Positions 12,300 through 23,600 of a stretch of 64,000 nucleotides of DNA are shown here, piece after piece. The position numbers were made by a program, and so were the translations under genes. Each line of letters opens with the position of its first letter. Position 1 is the stretch's first letter. This DNA comes from Prionailurus bengalensis (Eukaryota; Chordata; Mammalia; Carnivora; Felidae), in the NCBI RefSeq assembly GCF_016509475.1, contig NC_057343.1, positions 213,966,001-214,030,000 on the forward strand. Reading direction: 5' to 3'. The notes beneath the pieces are model-generated. The model ran no database searches, was not told the DNA's origin, and saw nothing but the letters and a program-made list of their open reading frames with translations.

Positions 12300-12790
12300 G
12301 AAGATAAAAAGATTGCCTTTGTACTTGGGTTTCTTATTGTCTATTTGGAAGACATATATGGAAACAACTATTACAATACAGTATCAGAACCATTGTAATA
12401 GAGTGATGTGCAAAATAAAGTGAGATTTTAAGAGTTAAGAGTGTCTCAGTCCCCTGGGAGGAGGCTTTACATTGAGGAGACAGTATTTTAACTGAAGTGT
12501 GAGATGTATACAAGTTCACCAGATAGTCATGGAAAAGGATAAGACTTCCAGACTGAGGGAAAATTATGACTAAAATCCCTGAGGTATGTCCTGTTTGGGG
12601 AATTGCAAGTTGTTCAGCATGGATGAAGTTTTAAGTGCAAGGAAACAGAGGAGGAATATGAAAAGTGTGGCTTGAGATGTAAGCAGACTGGACTGTGAAG
12701 GTTTTTATATGCCACACAGAAGACTTTGGTCATGGTCCTTTAGGCCATGCAGAACTATTTAGTTGCACTTTAAAAATAATAATAAAAGGA
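12300..12790 (-). repeat. L2 LINE fragment, antisense
   Basis: Phrases such as GAGGAGACAGTATTTTAACTGAAG, GGAATTGCAAGTTGTTCAGCATGG and AGGTTTTTATATGCCA follow the antisense order of the L2 3' region (gap between lines allowed). It is very diverged and no frame is open. Confidence 0.6.
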
Positions 12791-13378
12791 ATTTGTGGTA
12801 ATAAGACTTTCAAGAGGATTTTAAGGAGCAAATCTTATTCTTTATAGAATAATAATTTACTAAATTACTATGCTCACCTTCCTTTGCATATAAGGTCATT
12901 CTTTTATTGATGTTCTGAGTTACTTTCTATTTGCAATTAAATAACTTTTCTGTAATATTGCATATTGCCTTAAAGTGGACATTTAAACCTGTTTTGAAAT
13001 AGCAACTACATAGCCAAGCTATGACACAGCTGTATCCTCAGAAGTGAGTTATATTCATTATATCCCAATGCTAGTGAGAAAAGGGTTGTGACATTTTATT
13101 AAATAAAATTATATTAACTCCTTTTTCAAAGGAGGCACAGTCTTTATTAATTCTATGATTGTTTTTTTCTCTTTTGGAAGGCTGATCTTTTAATTTAATT
13201 TTTATATACTATTGTGATAAAATGTATTTGGATTTCTTCTAATAATATTTCTGAAAAGACTTAAGATGAAATATAGTTGGCATTCATCTGTATATGTTAA
13301 ATAGGTTAAATTCAACTTGGTGTTTCAAAAAATAATGTTTACATTTTCCTTCAAGATATACTGGGGGCTTTTCTCTTG
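12791..13378. other. No recognisable feature
   Basis: AT-rich plain sequence before the CAN-SINE at 13395. Nothing more can be supported. Confidence 0.6.
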
Positions 13379-13624
13379 AAGAATAGAGTTTTATGGGATG
13401 CCTGGGTAGCTCAGTTGGTTAAGCATTTGACTCTTGATTTTGGCTCAGGTCATGATCTCACAGTTCATGGGATCTAGCCCTGCATTGGACTCTGCACTGA
13501 GAGTGTGGAGCCTGCTTGGAATTACCTCTCTCTTTCCCTCTCTCTCCGCCACTCTTTTTGTTCTCTCTCTCTCTGTCTCTTTCAAAATAAATAAATAAAC
13601 TTAAAAAAAAAAGAAGAGAGTTTT
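13379..13624 (+). mobile_element. CAN-SINE 1 (tRNA-Lys-derived) with duplication
   Basis: The SINE body is 13395-13610: a tRNA-like head (CCTGGGTAGCTCAGTTGGTTAAG) with box-A-like sequence, the CTCAGGTCATGATCTCA middle, a CT-rich tract, and an AATAAATAAATAAA tail. It is flanked by a 14-bp direct repeat AAGAATAGAGTTTT (13379-13392) and AAGAAGAGAGTTTT (13611-13624) with one mismatch. This is an L1-mobilised SINE of the cat-type CAN-SINE family. Confidence 0.95.
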
Positions 13625-14024
13625 CCTTGAAGTAAAGTCAAACAGGTGCTGGAAACCCAGGGCATGCATATATTCCTGGTATTTGTTCAGGCACTTGCCA
13701 AGTCCATTCAAGAGTGACATACTGTCCTTTGCTGTTATTAGAATTTACAAATGTAAGGTAGATACCATTCTACATAGCTGCTGACCTTTCGGCTCTTTTT
13801 GTTACTCTGGGAAAAAAGAAGTAAAGGAAAAAAATCTATGAGAAGGCAGGACAAGGTATATCTTACAAAATTAGACTGGAGAGCCATGTTGGAGTCATAA
13901 AGGTGATGTCATAATATAGTAATCTCTTAATATAGTGTGAAATACTCTATTGACTCTCAAATGATGATTCATCCTGGAGCTTTACTTACATCCCATTAGA
14001 AGACTGTCTACCTGTTATGATTTT
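13625..14024. other. No recognisable feature
   Basis: Plain sequence between two CAN-SINEs. Confidence 0.6.
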
Positions 14025-14267
14025 AAGAACACTACATGGGCGCCTGGGTGGCTCAGTTGGTTAAGCGTCAGATTTTGGCTCAGGTCATGATCTCACAGTT
14101 TGTGAGTTCAAGCCCCGTGTCAGGCTCTGTGCTGGCAGCTCAGAGCCTGGAGCCTGCTTCGGATTCTGTGTCTCCCTCTCTCTCTGCCCCTCCCCCACTC
14201 ATGTGCTGTCTCTCTCTGTCTCAAAAATAAATAAAACATTAAAAAAAATTTTTTAAAGAATGCTACA
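14025..14267 (+). mobile_element. CAN-SINE 2 with duplication
   Basis: The body is 14038-14255. The head GGGCGCCTGGGTGGCTCAG is close to the family consensus, so this copy looks younger than CAN-SINE 1. The tail is CAAAAATAAATAAAACATT followed by A and T runs. Flanking repeats are AAGAACACTACA (14025-14036) and AAGAATGCTACA (14256-14267), with two transitions between them. Its tRNA-like head is not a tRNA gene. Confidence 0.95.
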
Positions 14268-14365
14268 AAGGACTTCCTGCCCAGCGATATAGTTTCCTAA
14301 CTATTCATTGCTATATATTGGTAAACAAATCATTCCACAATTAGTGATGAAGTTTAAGGTACAGA

Positions 14366-14458
14366 TATCCCTAGGTGAGGCATTTCATACGTAATATGTA
14401 CCTGGGTAAGGCATTTTGTACTTAATATGTCCCTAGGTGAGGCACTGTATACTTACAT
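14366..14458. repeat. Three-unit 31-bp tandem repeat
   Basis: Units at 14366-14396, 14397-14427 and 14428-14458 have exactly the same 31-bp period. Each contains a CC(C/T)(A/G)GGT(G/A)AGGCA core and a TACTTAAT-like end. The units differ at several positions, so the array is not very recent. Confidence 0.85.
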
Positions 14459-14599
14459 TGTACTATAAATGCATTGTAAATGCAAATTTTGTTCATTATG
14501 GTAAGGATAAGTTACTTGGGTATCAGTTATATGAAGAGGGAGGGGATTTGGAAGATGCAATAAAGGGAAGGTGGAGATTCCAAAGACAAAATGATATTA

Positions 14600-14815
14600 G
14601 CTAATATTATTGAAGTTTTAAGGAAGTTTAAATGAGTTATCTCCTTTAACCCACCTCAACAACACTGTGAGGTAGTTACTATTCTTACCCCCACTTTAAA
14701 AATGTGGCAACTGAAGTACAGGGAAATCAAGTACCTTTTCCAAGGTTACATAATTGGTAAGTTGTTGACATTCTAGTCCAGACTGACACAAGTGCCTGCA
14801 CTCTTAACCACCATC
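14600..14815 (-). repeat. MIR SINE, antisense
   Basis: The line CAACACTGTGAGGTAGTTACTATT, then CCCCACTTTAAAAATG, then CTCTTAACCACC near the right end is the reverse complement of a MIR element. Confidence 0.85.
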
Positions 14816-15449
14816 TTGTACTTCATTTATGTCACAATTTTGTGCATGTATCCTGTGATTGAGAGCTCCCTGCATGGCACAGAGTGGTTAGCCCAGCAAG
14901 CTACAGTCAATTTACCAAAGGAGTGGTTGGGTTTGTATAATAAACATATAAAATATTGTGAGATGATAGAGAAATTCCTTTGTCCCTTCACCAGCTTTCT
15001 AAGTTCTTCCTTCATTACTGTAAATAAAAAAAGATTCAGTAAATGTTTGAGTAAATAAATAACTTAAGAATCAAGGTTGTAGTTTGTGTTATAAGATATT
15101 GCCAACATACTTATTAAATTTCTAATTTCCTAGAGAAGAGCAGTACCTTAAGCTAGTATTCATATATTTCTCATTGAAAGAAGTAAGGGAAGCTTGATGG
15201 AAAAGGCTTTGCATATATGAAAAGAAAGCACTCTGGGGTAGAGGAGATATTCCTCTATTCATTTTTATCTCTTTTTTCCTTTTATGTGGGCCCAAAGCAA
15301 ACTGGGTTATTACAGTGAGTTTTCCATTCTTCTATTCTTAAATTTTCCCTTTCTGTGCCAAGAAGATTCTTTTTCTCTAACCTAGGAACAGACCTACCTT
15401 CTACTTTGCCCCTTTTTAAGCTAAAGGGTGAGGGAAAAAGTGCTGATAT
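14816..15449. other. No recognisable feature
   Basis: Plain sequence. An 88-codon frame at 14792-15058 partly overlaps the MIR and has no recognisable domain; it is probably chance. Confidence 0.55.
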
Positions 15450-15600
15450 GTCAAGATGTTTAAGAAGACAAGCTTTAAAGTCAAACTTGATTTGGAATCC
15501 CGAGTCAACCATTTGCATGACCTTGGGCAAGTTATTAATGATTTGGAAACTTAATTTCCTCTTCTATAAAATAGGTGTATCAAATGTGAGTAGTTACAGC
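15450..15600 (+). repeat. MIR SINE fragment
   Basis: The line TTGCATGACCTTGGGCAAGTTA, then CTTAATTTCCTCTTCTATAAAATAGG is the plus-strand MIR core. Confidence 0.75.
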
Positions 15601-16024
15601 TTTATGTAACAAAACTTTCGACTGTCAATGGGTTCATTTTCCCCACTCATCAATAAGCAGCTGCTGATTTGGGTGCACAAGCTTGAGGATGTCAGGGCCA
15701 GCTTCTCGGCCATTCTCTAGGCTGCTCCCCAATTCTTTCACCTCAAGGCAATAAATTGCTGCAATTCGAAGCATTTCATTGTGTTCAAAGCAGGAAGAAG
15801 ATAGGAGTGGTAGTAATAGTATTGCTGTCTTTCTTTTTATGTTATCAGAAAAGCAAAATTACCTCTAGGAACCCAAATTTCTACTGCCAGAACTGTGTCA
15901 TGTGGTCACTTCTACCTAAGGAATTTGAGAAAACAAGTATTTAACCCTCCCAATGGGATTCAAAAGTTGATGAGTGAGTCAAACATTTATGTTACAAAGG
16001 ACAATAATAGAGTATACCTGATTG

Positions 16025-16115
16025 GTTAAATATTAAATTAGATGTTATATAAAGTGCTAATTCTATGCCTATTGCATAGAAGGTACTAAATAACAGACAT
16101 CTTTAGTTATCATTG
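16025..16115 (+). repeat. Possible MIR 3' fragment
   Basis: TTATATAAAGTGCTAATTC and GAAGGTACTAAATAA resemble the 3' part of MIR. It is short and diverged. 15601-16024 holds nothing recognisable. Confidence 0.4.
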
Positions 16116-16249
16116 TCATTTCTTATATTATTTTTTTTACCATTACCAGGAAAGATAACACAAACCCTCCATAGACTCTCCTCTAGATAAAATCCAAAGT
16201 CGCAGATTCTGCTATGTCACAGGCTTTTTCATTTTCTGTCCAGGCTCAT

Positions 16250-16590
16250 CTCTGGCAGCTGTTTCACACTTGGTACAGTAATACTAACTGCTTTAGTAAA
16301 AACTAACTGCTTGGAATTCTTTCCCATACAGACCATTCTGGTTCCTCTGCTCATTTGTGTCCCAATTCCTTTCCATTCTTATTGGCTTATTTTGCACTGA
16401 CTCATCCTTTAAAACTTGTATAGGTTTTACCTCTCTGATGACTCCCAGCCCCACCCAAAGCGAGATGAGTGCCCCTCTTCAATACTTTCTAGTACACTGA
16501 TTGCATCACTATTACAGACTTTACAAGAGAATAGGAATTTTCTTTTGATGGTCTCTTGTGTCCTTAGCACATGATTCTTAAACTCAAATA
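16250..16590 (+). repeat. Possible L2 LINE fragment
   Basis: The order of CT-rich lines (TGGAATTCTTTCCC, TTACCTCTCTGATGACTCCC, then TTGTGTCCTTAGCAC and CTCAAATAAATTCT) resembles the sense 3' end of L2. The match is weak. Confidence 0.5.
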
Positions 16591-18429
16591 AATTCTATTG
16601 AATTTTCTTTAATCTTCATTGCCTTCTGCCCCAAACTCTTTATAAACATCTCTCTCATCTCTCCCCTTCCCCCCTCTCTCAAGGGTAATGATCACCTTTT
16701 CAAAAAATAATAACTGGATCATGATTTATTTCTTGGTGCTTTAGAAAATAAACATTTACTTGGCTAGCCTGAGCTCCTGTTGATTCTGACTGCCAGTAGC
16801 AAGGAGTTAAAAATGGAACTACCTACTCTAGCTAGAGAGAGAATCTCTGTTCTTTGAGCTTTCTGATAGTTCAATTGCCATGGAAACAGCCTTTCCCCTG
16901 TGTTAGTTCTTTAGGATTTCTTTTTTCCTTAAGTAATTTGGAGGACGGCCATGTTCTACAGTAGACTACTTCGTGGGAAAGATCATACTTGACATCCCTT
17001 TCCTTATGCTAAACTCTGCAGCAAACAGAAAAGCAGCATTCCTTCAACATACTACACTCCATTTTAAGGCTGAATTATTACATCAGGTAATTCATTTGAT
17101 TAAAAATTAATTCGTGCTGGAGTGTGTATATGAAGTAAGAACAGAAATAAATTTCTAAATCAAAATCATTCAATAGCTGTTATTAATCTGTGTAGTTAGG
17201 CTATAGTCTTACTTTATATTTATATCAGATACAAGTACCACATCCTCTTACAGAGAGAGAATCAGCCTTCCATGATACTGTCCAGGGAAGGAATTCTCTG
17301 TCCCTTGAGAATCTCTGAGATGAAATACAGATAAGGTAAAGCTTTTTGTAGATGACTGAAGTTATGTTTTCAACTAGTTTGGGGGGACTTTTTCTCCTGA
17401 AATAGGAAGAGTCACAGGACTGTGTTAAAAGTTTTCACCGGATTTTGATCAGGGCAGAATGGCCATAATGGATTCATTTAAATTACAAACTTTGTTTCTA
17501 TGGAGAAAGCTCTAGAATACTATGGTATATGCCTGAGTTTGCTAACAAAGGAATTAGAAAAATTAATCCCTCTCATTTTGTGAGACAGAGATCAGTAATA
17601 ACTTGATTACAGCTGATTTAAAATGTGACTATTGGACTTTGAAGTTCCGCCTGCCATAGACAAACCTGCAGATTTGGCAAAGTGGGCTTCCGCTTCTGTA
17701 ATTTCCATAGATTGAATAATTAGGATCTAATCATTTCTCTCTCTGTTAAAACTAATTTTTAGGAAATTATCTGAAACTTCATAATTTGAAGTCCAGATTA
17801 TTGCTTATAGCTAGAGCATTGTCACTTGAAAAGAAATCAACATTTTTAGTTTAAACTGAAGTAAAATTTAGGTAGGAGAGAAGCAGCTATACTCTCCCTT
17901 AGCTATAGGTGATAATCATGCCTCTAAATTTGTGATGTTTAGAAATAGAAATAGACATGATTTATTATTAATTAATTAATTAATTAATTTTAAACATTTA
18001 TTATTCTAAATTCACGTCACTCCAAAGGAAGTTTGGATTCTCATAGAAATGTGATAGCTTTTCTGGTCAATAATCCTTCTGTAAACAACAGATGGATTAT
18101 TAAGAAAAAGGAGCTTATGGGGTTGATTAGAACAACTTTGACCACATATTTTGACAAATGAACCTATGGAGACATATTATAATGAGTGGTTTAGAAAGAA
18201 TCTTCAGAGCTGAAATTCAACACCGGATGTAAAAACAGTCCACTTATCAAAGACTAAGTTTATCAATTACTAAATTAATTCTATAACAATTGCTAAAACA
18301 TTGATTTTTTTCCAGCTTTGAGACATAATTGACATATTACATACAAAACATTAATTTAACTTTTCAAAACAAGTGTCATTCATTCAGCATTCAAAAAAAA
18401 AAAAACCTTTGCTTTTACACTTACTATGG
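16591..18429. other. Plain sequence with one ATTA microsatellite
   Basis: 1.8 kb with no gene and no clearly named repeat. 17967-17989 is an (ATTA)n/(TTAA)n simple repeat. 18300-18410 may be a fragment of an antisense L1 3' UTR (line TTGAGACATAATTGACATA), ending at a 13-A run near 18395; this is not certain. Confidence 0.5.
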
Positions 18430-18640
18430 TCCAGGTACTCTGCTAAATGTTAGGAAATAAATATGAATGCCTTACAGAGCCCATAGTCTAAGAGAGGAAA
18501 CAGAAAAGGAAATAGTTGCAATAAAATGCAGTGAGAGTCTTGCCCAGAAGACTAAAGGCCAAAGTTCATTTTACACAAAAGAATCAGTCCAGGAAGAGAT
18601 TCTTCTTTGTAATGTATCTTATCTACAGAAAATAGTCAAT
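18430..18640 (-). repeat. Possible L2 fragment, antisense
   Basis: The phrase GCCTTACAGAGCCCATAGTCTAAGAGAGG and following text resemble antisense L2 (the 'gagcttacagtctag' line). It is diverged and short. Confidence 0.5.
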
Positions 18641-18772
18641 AAATGTTTTTATAGATGCTTATGATATTAGAACTAAGCACTAGTTTAAATCTGTTATTCT
18701 TTTTTTTTTTTGTTCTTTCTCACATTTCCAGGCTTAAAATAAAAATCGTTTTGAGGGATATGAAATACATAT

Positions 18773-18786
18773 ATAAGTTCTTTATA
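18773..18786. repeat. Left target-site duplication of the full-length L1
   Basis: ATAAGTTCTTTATA is repeated without mismatch at 24711-24724, directly after the L1 poly(A) tail. This fixes both ends of the insertion. Confidence 0.95.
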
Positions 18787-19713
18787 GGAGGCGGCAAGAT
18801 GGCGGCTTAGGAGGACGCTGGGCTCACCGCACGTCCTGCTGATCACTTAGATTCCATCTACACCTGCCTAAATAACCCAGAAAACCGCCAGAGGATTAGC
18901 AGAACAGAGTCGCAGGAGCCAAACGCAGACGAGAGGCCCACGGAAGAGGGTAGGAAGGGCGGCGAGGCGGTGCGCGCTCCACGGACTGGCGGGAGGGAGC
19001 CGGGGCGGAGGGGCGGCTCGCCGGCCAAGCAGAGCCCCCGAGTCGGGCTTGCAAAAGCGGAGGGGCCGGGCGGACTGTGTTCCGACAGCAAGCGCGACTT
19101 AGCGTCTGGGAGGTCATAAGTTAACAGCTCTGCTCGGAAAGCGGGAAGGCTGGAGGACAAAGGGAGGGAGAGCTGCTGAGCCCCCTGACAACAGAGTTCA
19201 GTTTGGTGGGGAACAAAGGCGCTCGCCAGCGCCATTTCCCCCGCCCATCCCCCAGCCGAAATCCCAAAGGGAACCGGTTCCTGCCAGGGAACTTGCTCGC
19301 TCCGCGCAAACACCCAACTCTGCGCTTCGGCGGAGCCAAACCTCCGGCAGCGGATCTGACTCCCTCCCGCTGCCACAGGGCCCCTCCTGAAGTGGATCAC
19401 CTAAGGAGAAGCGATCTAAGCCTGCCCCTCCTGCCCCCGAGCACCTTGCCTACCCACCCCAGCTAATACGCCAGATCCCCAGCATCACAAGCCTGGCAGG
19501 GTGCAAGTAGCCCAGACGAGCCACACCACCCCACAGTGAATCCCGCCCCTAGGAGAGGGGAAGAGAAGGCACACACCAGTCTGACTGTGGCCCCAGCGGT
19601 GGGCTGGGGGCAGACATCAGGTCTGACTGCGGCCCCGCCCACCAACTCCAGGTATACACCACAGCACAGGGGAAGTGCCCTGCAGGTCCTCACCATGCCA
19701 GGGACTATCCAAA
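18787..19713 (+). promoter_or_regulatory. L1 5' UTR, CpG-rich internal promoter
   Basis: This is the only clearly GC- and CpG-rich stretch in an AT-rich window. CAAGATGGCGGC at 18795-18806 is a YY1-type site, known in other mammals to place the L1 transcription start at the first base. The element carries its own RNA polymerase II promoter here. The minus strand is open for 180 codons (19400 down to 18858) because GC-rich DNA has few stops; I do not call it a gene. The CpGs are still abundant, which fits a young copy not yet eroded by deamination. Confidence 0.88.
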
Positions 19714-20608
19714 ATGACCAAGCGGAAGAACTCCCCTCAGAAGAATCTCCAGGAAATAACAACAGCTAATGAGCTGATCAAAAAGGATTTAAATAATATA
19801 ACAGAAAGTGAATTTAGAATAATAGTCATAAAATTAATCGCTGGGCTTGAAAACAGTATACAGGACAACAGAGAATCTCTTGCTACAGAGATCAAGGGAC
19901 TAAGGAACAGTCACGAGGAGCTGAAAAACGCTTTAAGCGAAATGCATAACAAAATGGAAACCACCACAGCTCGGCTTGAAGAGGCAGAGGAGAGAATAGG
20001 TGAACTAGAAGATAAAGTTATGGAAAAAGAGGAAGCTGAGAAAAAGAGAGATAAAAAAAATCCAGGAGTATGAGGGGAAAATTAGAGAATTAAGTGATAC
20101 ACTAAAAAGAAATAATATACGCATAATTGGTATCCCAGAGGAGGAAGAGAGAGGGAAAGGTGCTGAAGGGGTACTTGAAGAAATCATAGCTGAGAACTTC
20201 CCTGAACTGGGGAAGGAAAAAGGCATTGAAATCCAAGAGGCACAGAGAACTCCCTTCAGACGTAACTTGAATCGATCTTCTGCACGACATATCATAGTGA
20301 AACTGGCAAAATACAAGGATAAAGAGAAAATTCTGAAAGCAGCAAGGGGTAAACGTGCCCTCACATATAAAGGGAGACCTATAAGACTCGTGACTGATCT
20401 CTCTTTTGAAACTTGGCAGGCCAGAAAGAATTGGCAAGAGATTTTCAGGGTGCTAGACAGAAAAAATATGCAGCCGAGAATCCTTTATCCAGCAAGTCTG
20501 TCATTTAGAATAGAAGGAGAGATAAAGGTCTTCCCAAACAAACAAAAACTGAAGGAATTTGTCACCACTAAACCAGCCCTACAAGAGATCCTAAGGGGGA
20601 CCCTGTGA
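19714..20608 (+). pseudogene. L1 ORF1 (RNA-binding chaperone), one frameshift
   Basis: ORF1p is a trimeric coiled-coil protein that coats L1 RNA. I chose the ATG at 19714 because its MTKRKNSPQKN start matches the ORF1 start of copy D (38996). A long heptad-rich helix follows (residues about 40-110; NSIQDN, ELKNALSEM, LEEAEERIGELED), which is the coiled coil. An 8-A run at 20053-20060 shifts the frame and leads to a TGA at 20071-20073. The remaining RNA-binding and C-terminal domains (SARHIIVKLAKYKDKEKIL; QPRILYPASLSF) are open in the next frame to the stop at 20606-20608. Without the extra base the length would be about 297 residues, a little shorter than the human protein. Confidence 0.93.
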
Positions 20609-20658
20609 GACAAAGTCCCAGAGACATCACTATAAGCATAAAACATACAGACATCACA

Positions 20659-23600
20659 ATGACTCTAATCCTGTATCTTTCTATAATAACACTGAATGTA
20701 AATGGATTAAATGCGCCAACCAAAAGACATAGGGTATCAGAATGGATAAAAAAACAAGACCCATCTATTTGCTGTCTACAAGAGACTCATTTTAGACCTG
20801 AGGACACCTTTAGATTGAGAGTGAGGGGATGGAGAACTATTTATCATGCGACTGGAAGCCAAAAGAAAGCTGGAGTAGCCATACTTATATCAGACAAACT
20901 AGACTTTAAATTAAAGGCTGTAACAAGAGATGAAGAAGGACATTATATAATAGTTACAGGGTCTATCCATCAGGAAGAGCTAACAATTATCAATGTCTAT
21001 GCACCGAATACCGGAGCCCCCAAATATATAAAACAATTACTCATAAACATAAGCAACCTTATTGATAAGAATGTGGTCATTGCAGGGGACTTTAATACAC
21101 CACTTACAGAAATGGATAGATCATCTAGACACACGGTCAATAAAGAAACAAGGGCCCTGAATGAGACATTGGATGAGATGGACTTGACAGATATATTTAG
21201 AACTCTGCATCCCAAAGCAACAGAATATACTTTCTTCTCGAGTGCACATGGAACATTCTCCAAGATAGATCATATACTGGGTCACAAAACAGCCCTTCAT
21301 AAGTTTACAAGAATTGAAATTATACCATGCTTACTTTCAGACCACAATGCCATGAAGCTTGAAATCAACCACAGGAAAAAGTCTGGAAAACCTCCAAAAG
21401 CATGGAGGTTAAAGAACACCCTACTAATGAATGAGTGGGTCAACCAGGCAATTAGAGAAGAAATGAAAAAATATATGGAAACAAACGAAAATGAAAATAC
21501 AACAATCCAAACGCTTTGGGACGCAGCAAAGGCAGTCCTGAGAGGAAAATACATTGCAATCCAGGCCTATCTCAAGAAACAAGAAAAATCCCAAATACAA
21601 AATCTAACAGCACACCTAAAGGAACTAGAAGCAGAACAGCAAAGGCAGCCTAAGCCCAGCAGAAGAAGAGAAATAATAAAGATCAGAGCAGAAATAAACA
21701 ATATAGAAACTAAAAAAACTGTAGAGCAGATCAACGAAACCTAGAGTTGGTTTTTTGAAAAAATAAACAAAATTGACAAACCTCTAGCCAGGCTTCTCAA
21801 AAAGAAAAGGGAGATGACCCAAATAGATAAAATCATGAATGAAAATGGAATGATTACAACCAATCCCTCAGAGATACAAACAATTATCAGGGAATACTAT
21901 GAAAACTTATATGCCAACAAATTGGACAACCTGGAAGAAATGGACGAATTCCTGAACACCCACACGCTTCCAAAACTCAATCAGGAGGAAATAGAAAGCT
22001 TGAACAGACCCATAACCAGCGAAGAAATTGAATCGGTTATCAAAAATCTCCCAACAAATAAGAGTCCAGGACCAGATGGCTTCCCAGGGGAGTTCTACCA
22101 GACGTTTAAAGCAGAGATCATACCTATCCTTCTCAAGCTATTCCAAGACATAGAAAGGGAAGGAAAACTTCCAGACTCATTCTATGAAGCCAGTATTACT
22201 TTGATTCCTAAACCAGACAGAGACCCAGTAAAAAAAGAGAACTACAGGCCAATATCCCTGATGAATATGGATGCAAAAATTCTCAATAAGATACTAGCAA
22301 ATCGAATTCAACGGCATATAAAAAGAATTATTCACCATGATCAAGTGGGATTCATTCCTGGGATGCAGGGCTGGTTCAACATTCGCAAATCAATCAACGT
22401 GATACATCACATTAACAAAAAAAGAGAGAAGAACCATATGATCCTGTCAATCGATGCAGAAAAGGCCTTCGACAAAATCCAGCACCTTTCTTAATAAAAA
22501 CCCTTGAGAAAGTCGGGATAGAAGGAACATACTTAAAGATCATAAAAGCCATTTATGAAAAGCCCACAGCTAACATCATCCTCAACGGGGAAAAACTGAA
22601 AGCTTTTTCCCTGAGATCAGGAACACGACAAGGATGCCCACTCTCACCGCTGCTGTTTAACATAGTGCTGGAAGTTCTAGCATCAGCAATCAGACAACAA
22701 AAGGAAATCAAAGGCATCCAAATTGGCAAAGATGAAGTCAAGCTTTCGCTTTTTGCAGATGACATGATATTATACATGGAAAATCCGATAGACTCCACCA
22801 AAAGTCTGCTAGAACTGATACAGGAATTCAGCAAAGTTGCAGGATACAAAATCAATGTACAGAAATCAGTTGCATTCTTATACACTGACAATGAAGCAAC
22901 AGAAAGACAAATAAAGAAACTGATCCCATTCACAATTGCACCAAGAAGCATAAAATACCTAGGAATAAATCTAACCAAAGATGTAAAGGATCTGTATGCT
23001 GAAAACTATAGAAAGCTTCTGAAGGAAATTGAAGAAGATTTAAAGAAATGGAAAGACATTCCCTGCTCATGGATTGGAAAAATAAATATTGTCAAAATGT
23101 CAATACTACCCAAAGCTATCTACACATTCAATGCAATCCCAATCAAAATTGCACCAGCATTCTTCTCGAAACTAGAACAAGCAATCCTAAAATTCATATG
23201 GAACCACAAAAGGCCCCGAATAGCCAAAGGAATTTTGAAGAAGAAGACCAAAGCAGGAGGCATCACAATCCCAGACTTTAGCCTCTACTACAAAGCTGTC
23301 ATCATCAAGACAGCATGGTATTGGCACCAAAACAGACACATAGACCAATGGAATAGAATAGAAACCCCAGAACTAGACCCACAAACGTATGGCCAACTCA
23401 TCTTTGACAAAGCAGGAAAGAACATCCAATGGAAAAAAGACAGCCTCTTTAACAAATGGTGCTGGGAGAACTGGACAGCAACATGCAGAAGGTTGAAACT
23501 AGACCACTTTCTCACACCATTCACAAAAATAAACTCAAAATGGATAAAGGACCTAAATGTGAGACAGGAAACCATCAAAACCTTAGAGGAGAAAGCAGGA

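Noticed and set aside
14036..14110. tRNA-like sequence with box-A and box-B resemblance
   Set aside because: It is the head of a CAN-SINE with a CT tract, poly(A) tail and duplication; the same holds for the other SINE heads in the window.
17967..17989. (ATTA)n as a transposon target or hairpin
   Set aside because: Simple tetranucleotide repeat with no inverted ends or insert next to it.
19463..19762. Antisense 99-codon frame at the end of the young L1 5' UTR
   Set aside because: GC-rich sequence and overlap with the ORF1 start on the other strand; no support for coding.
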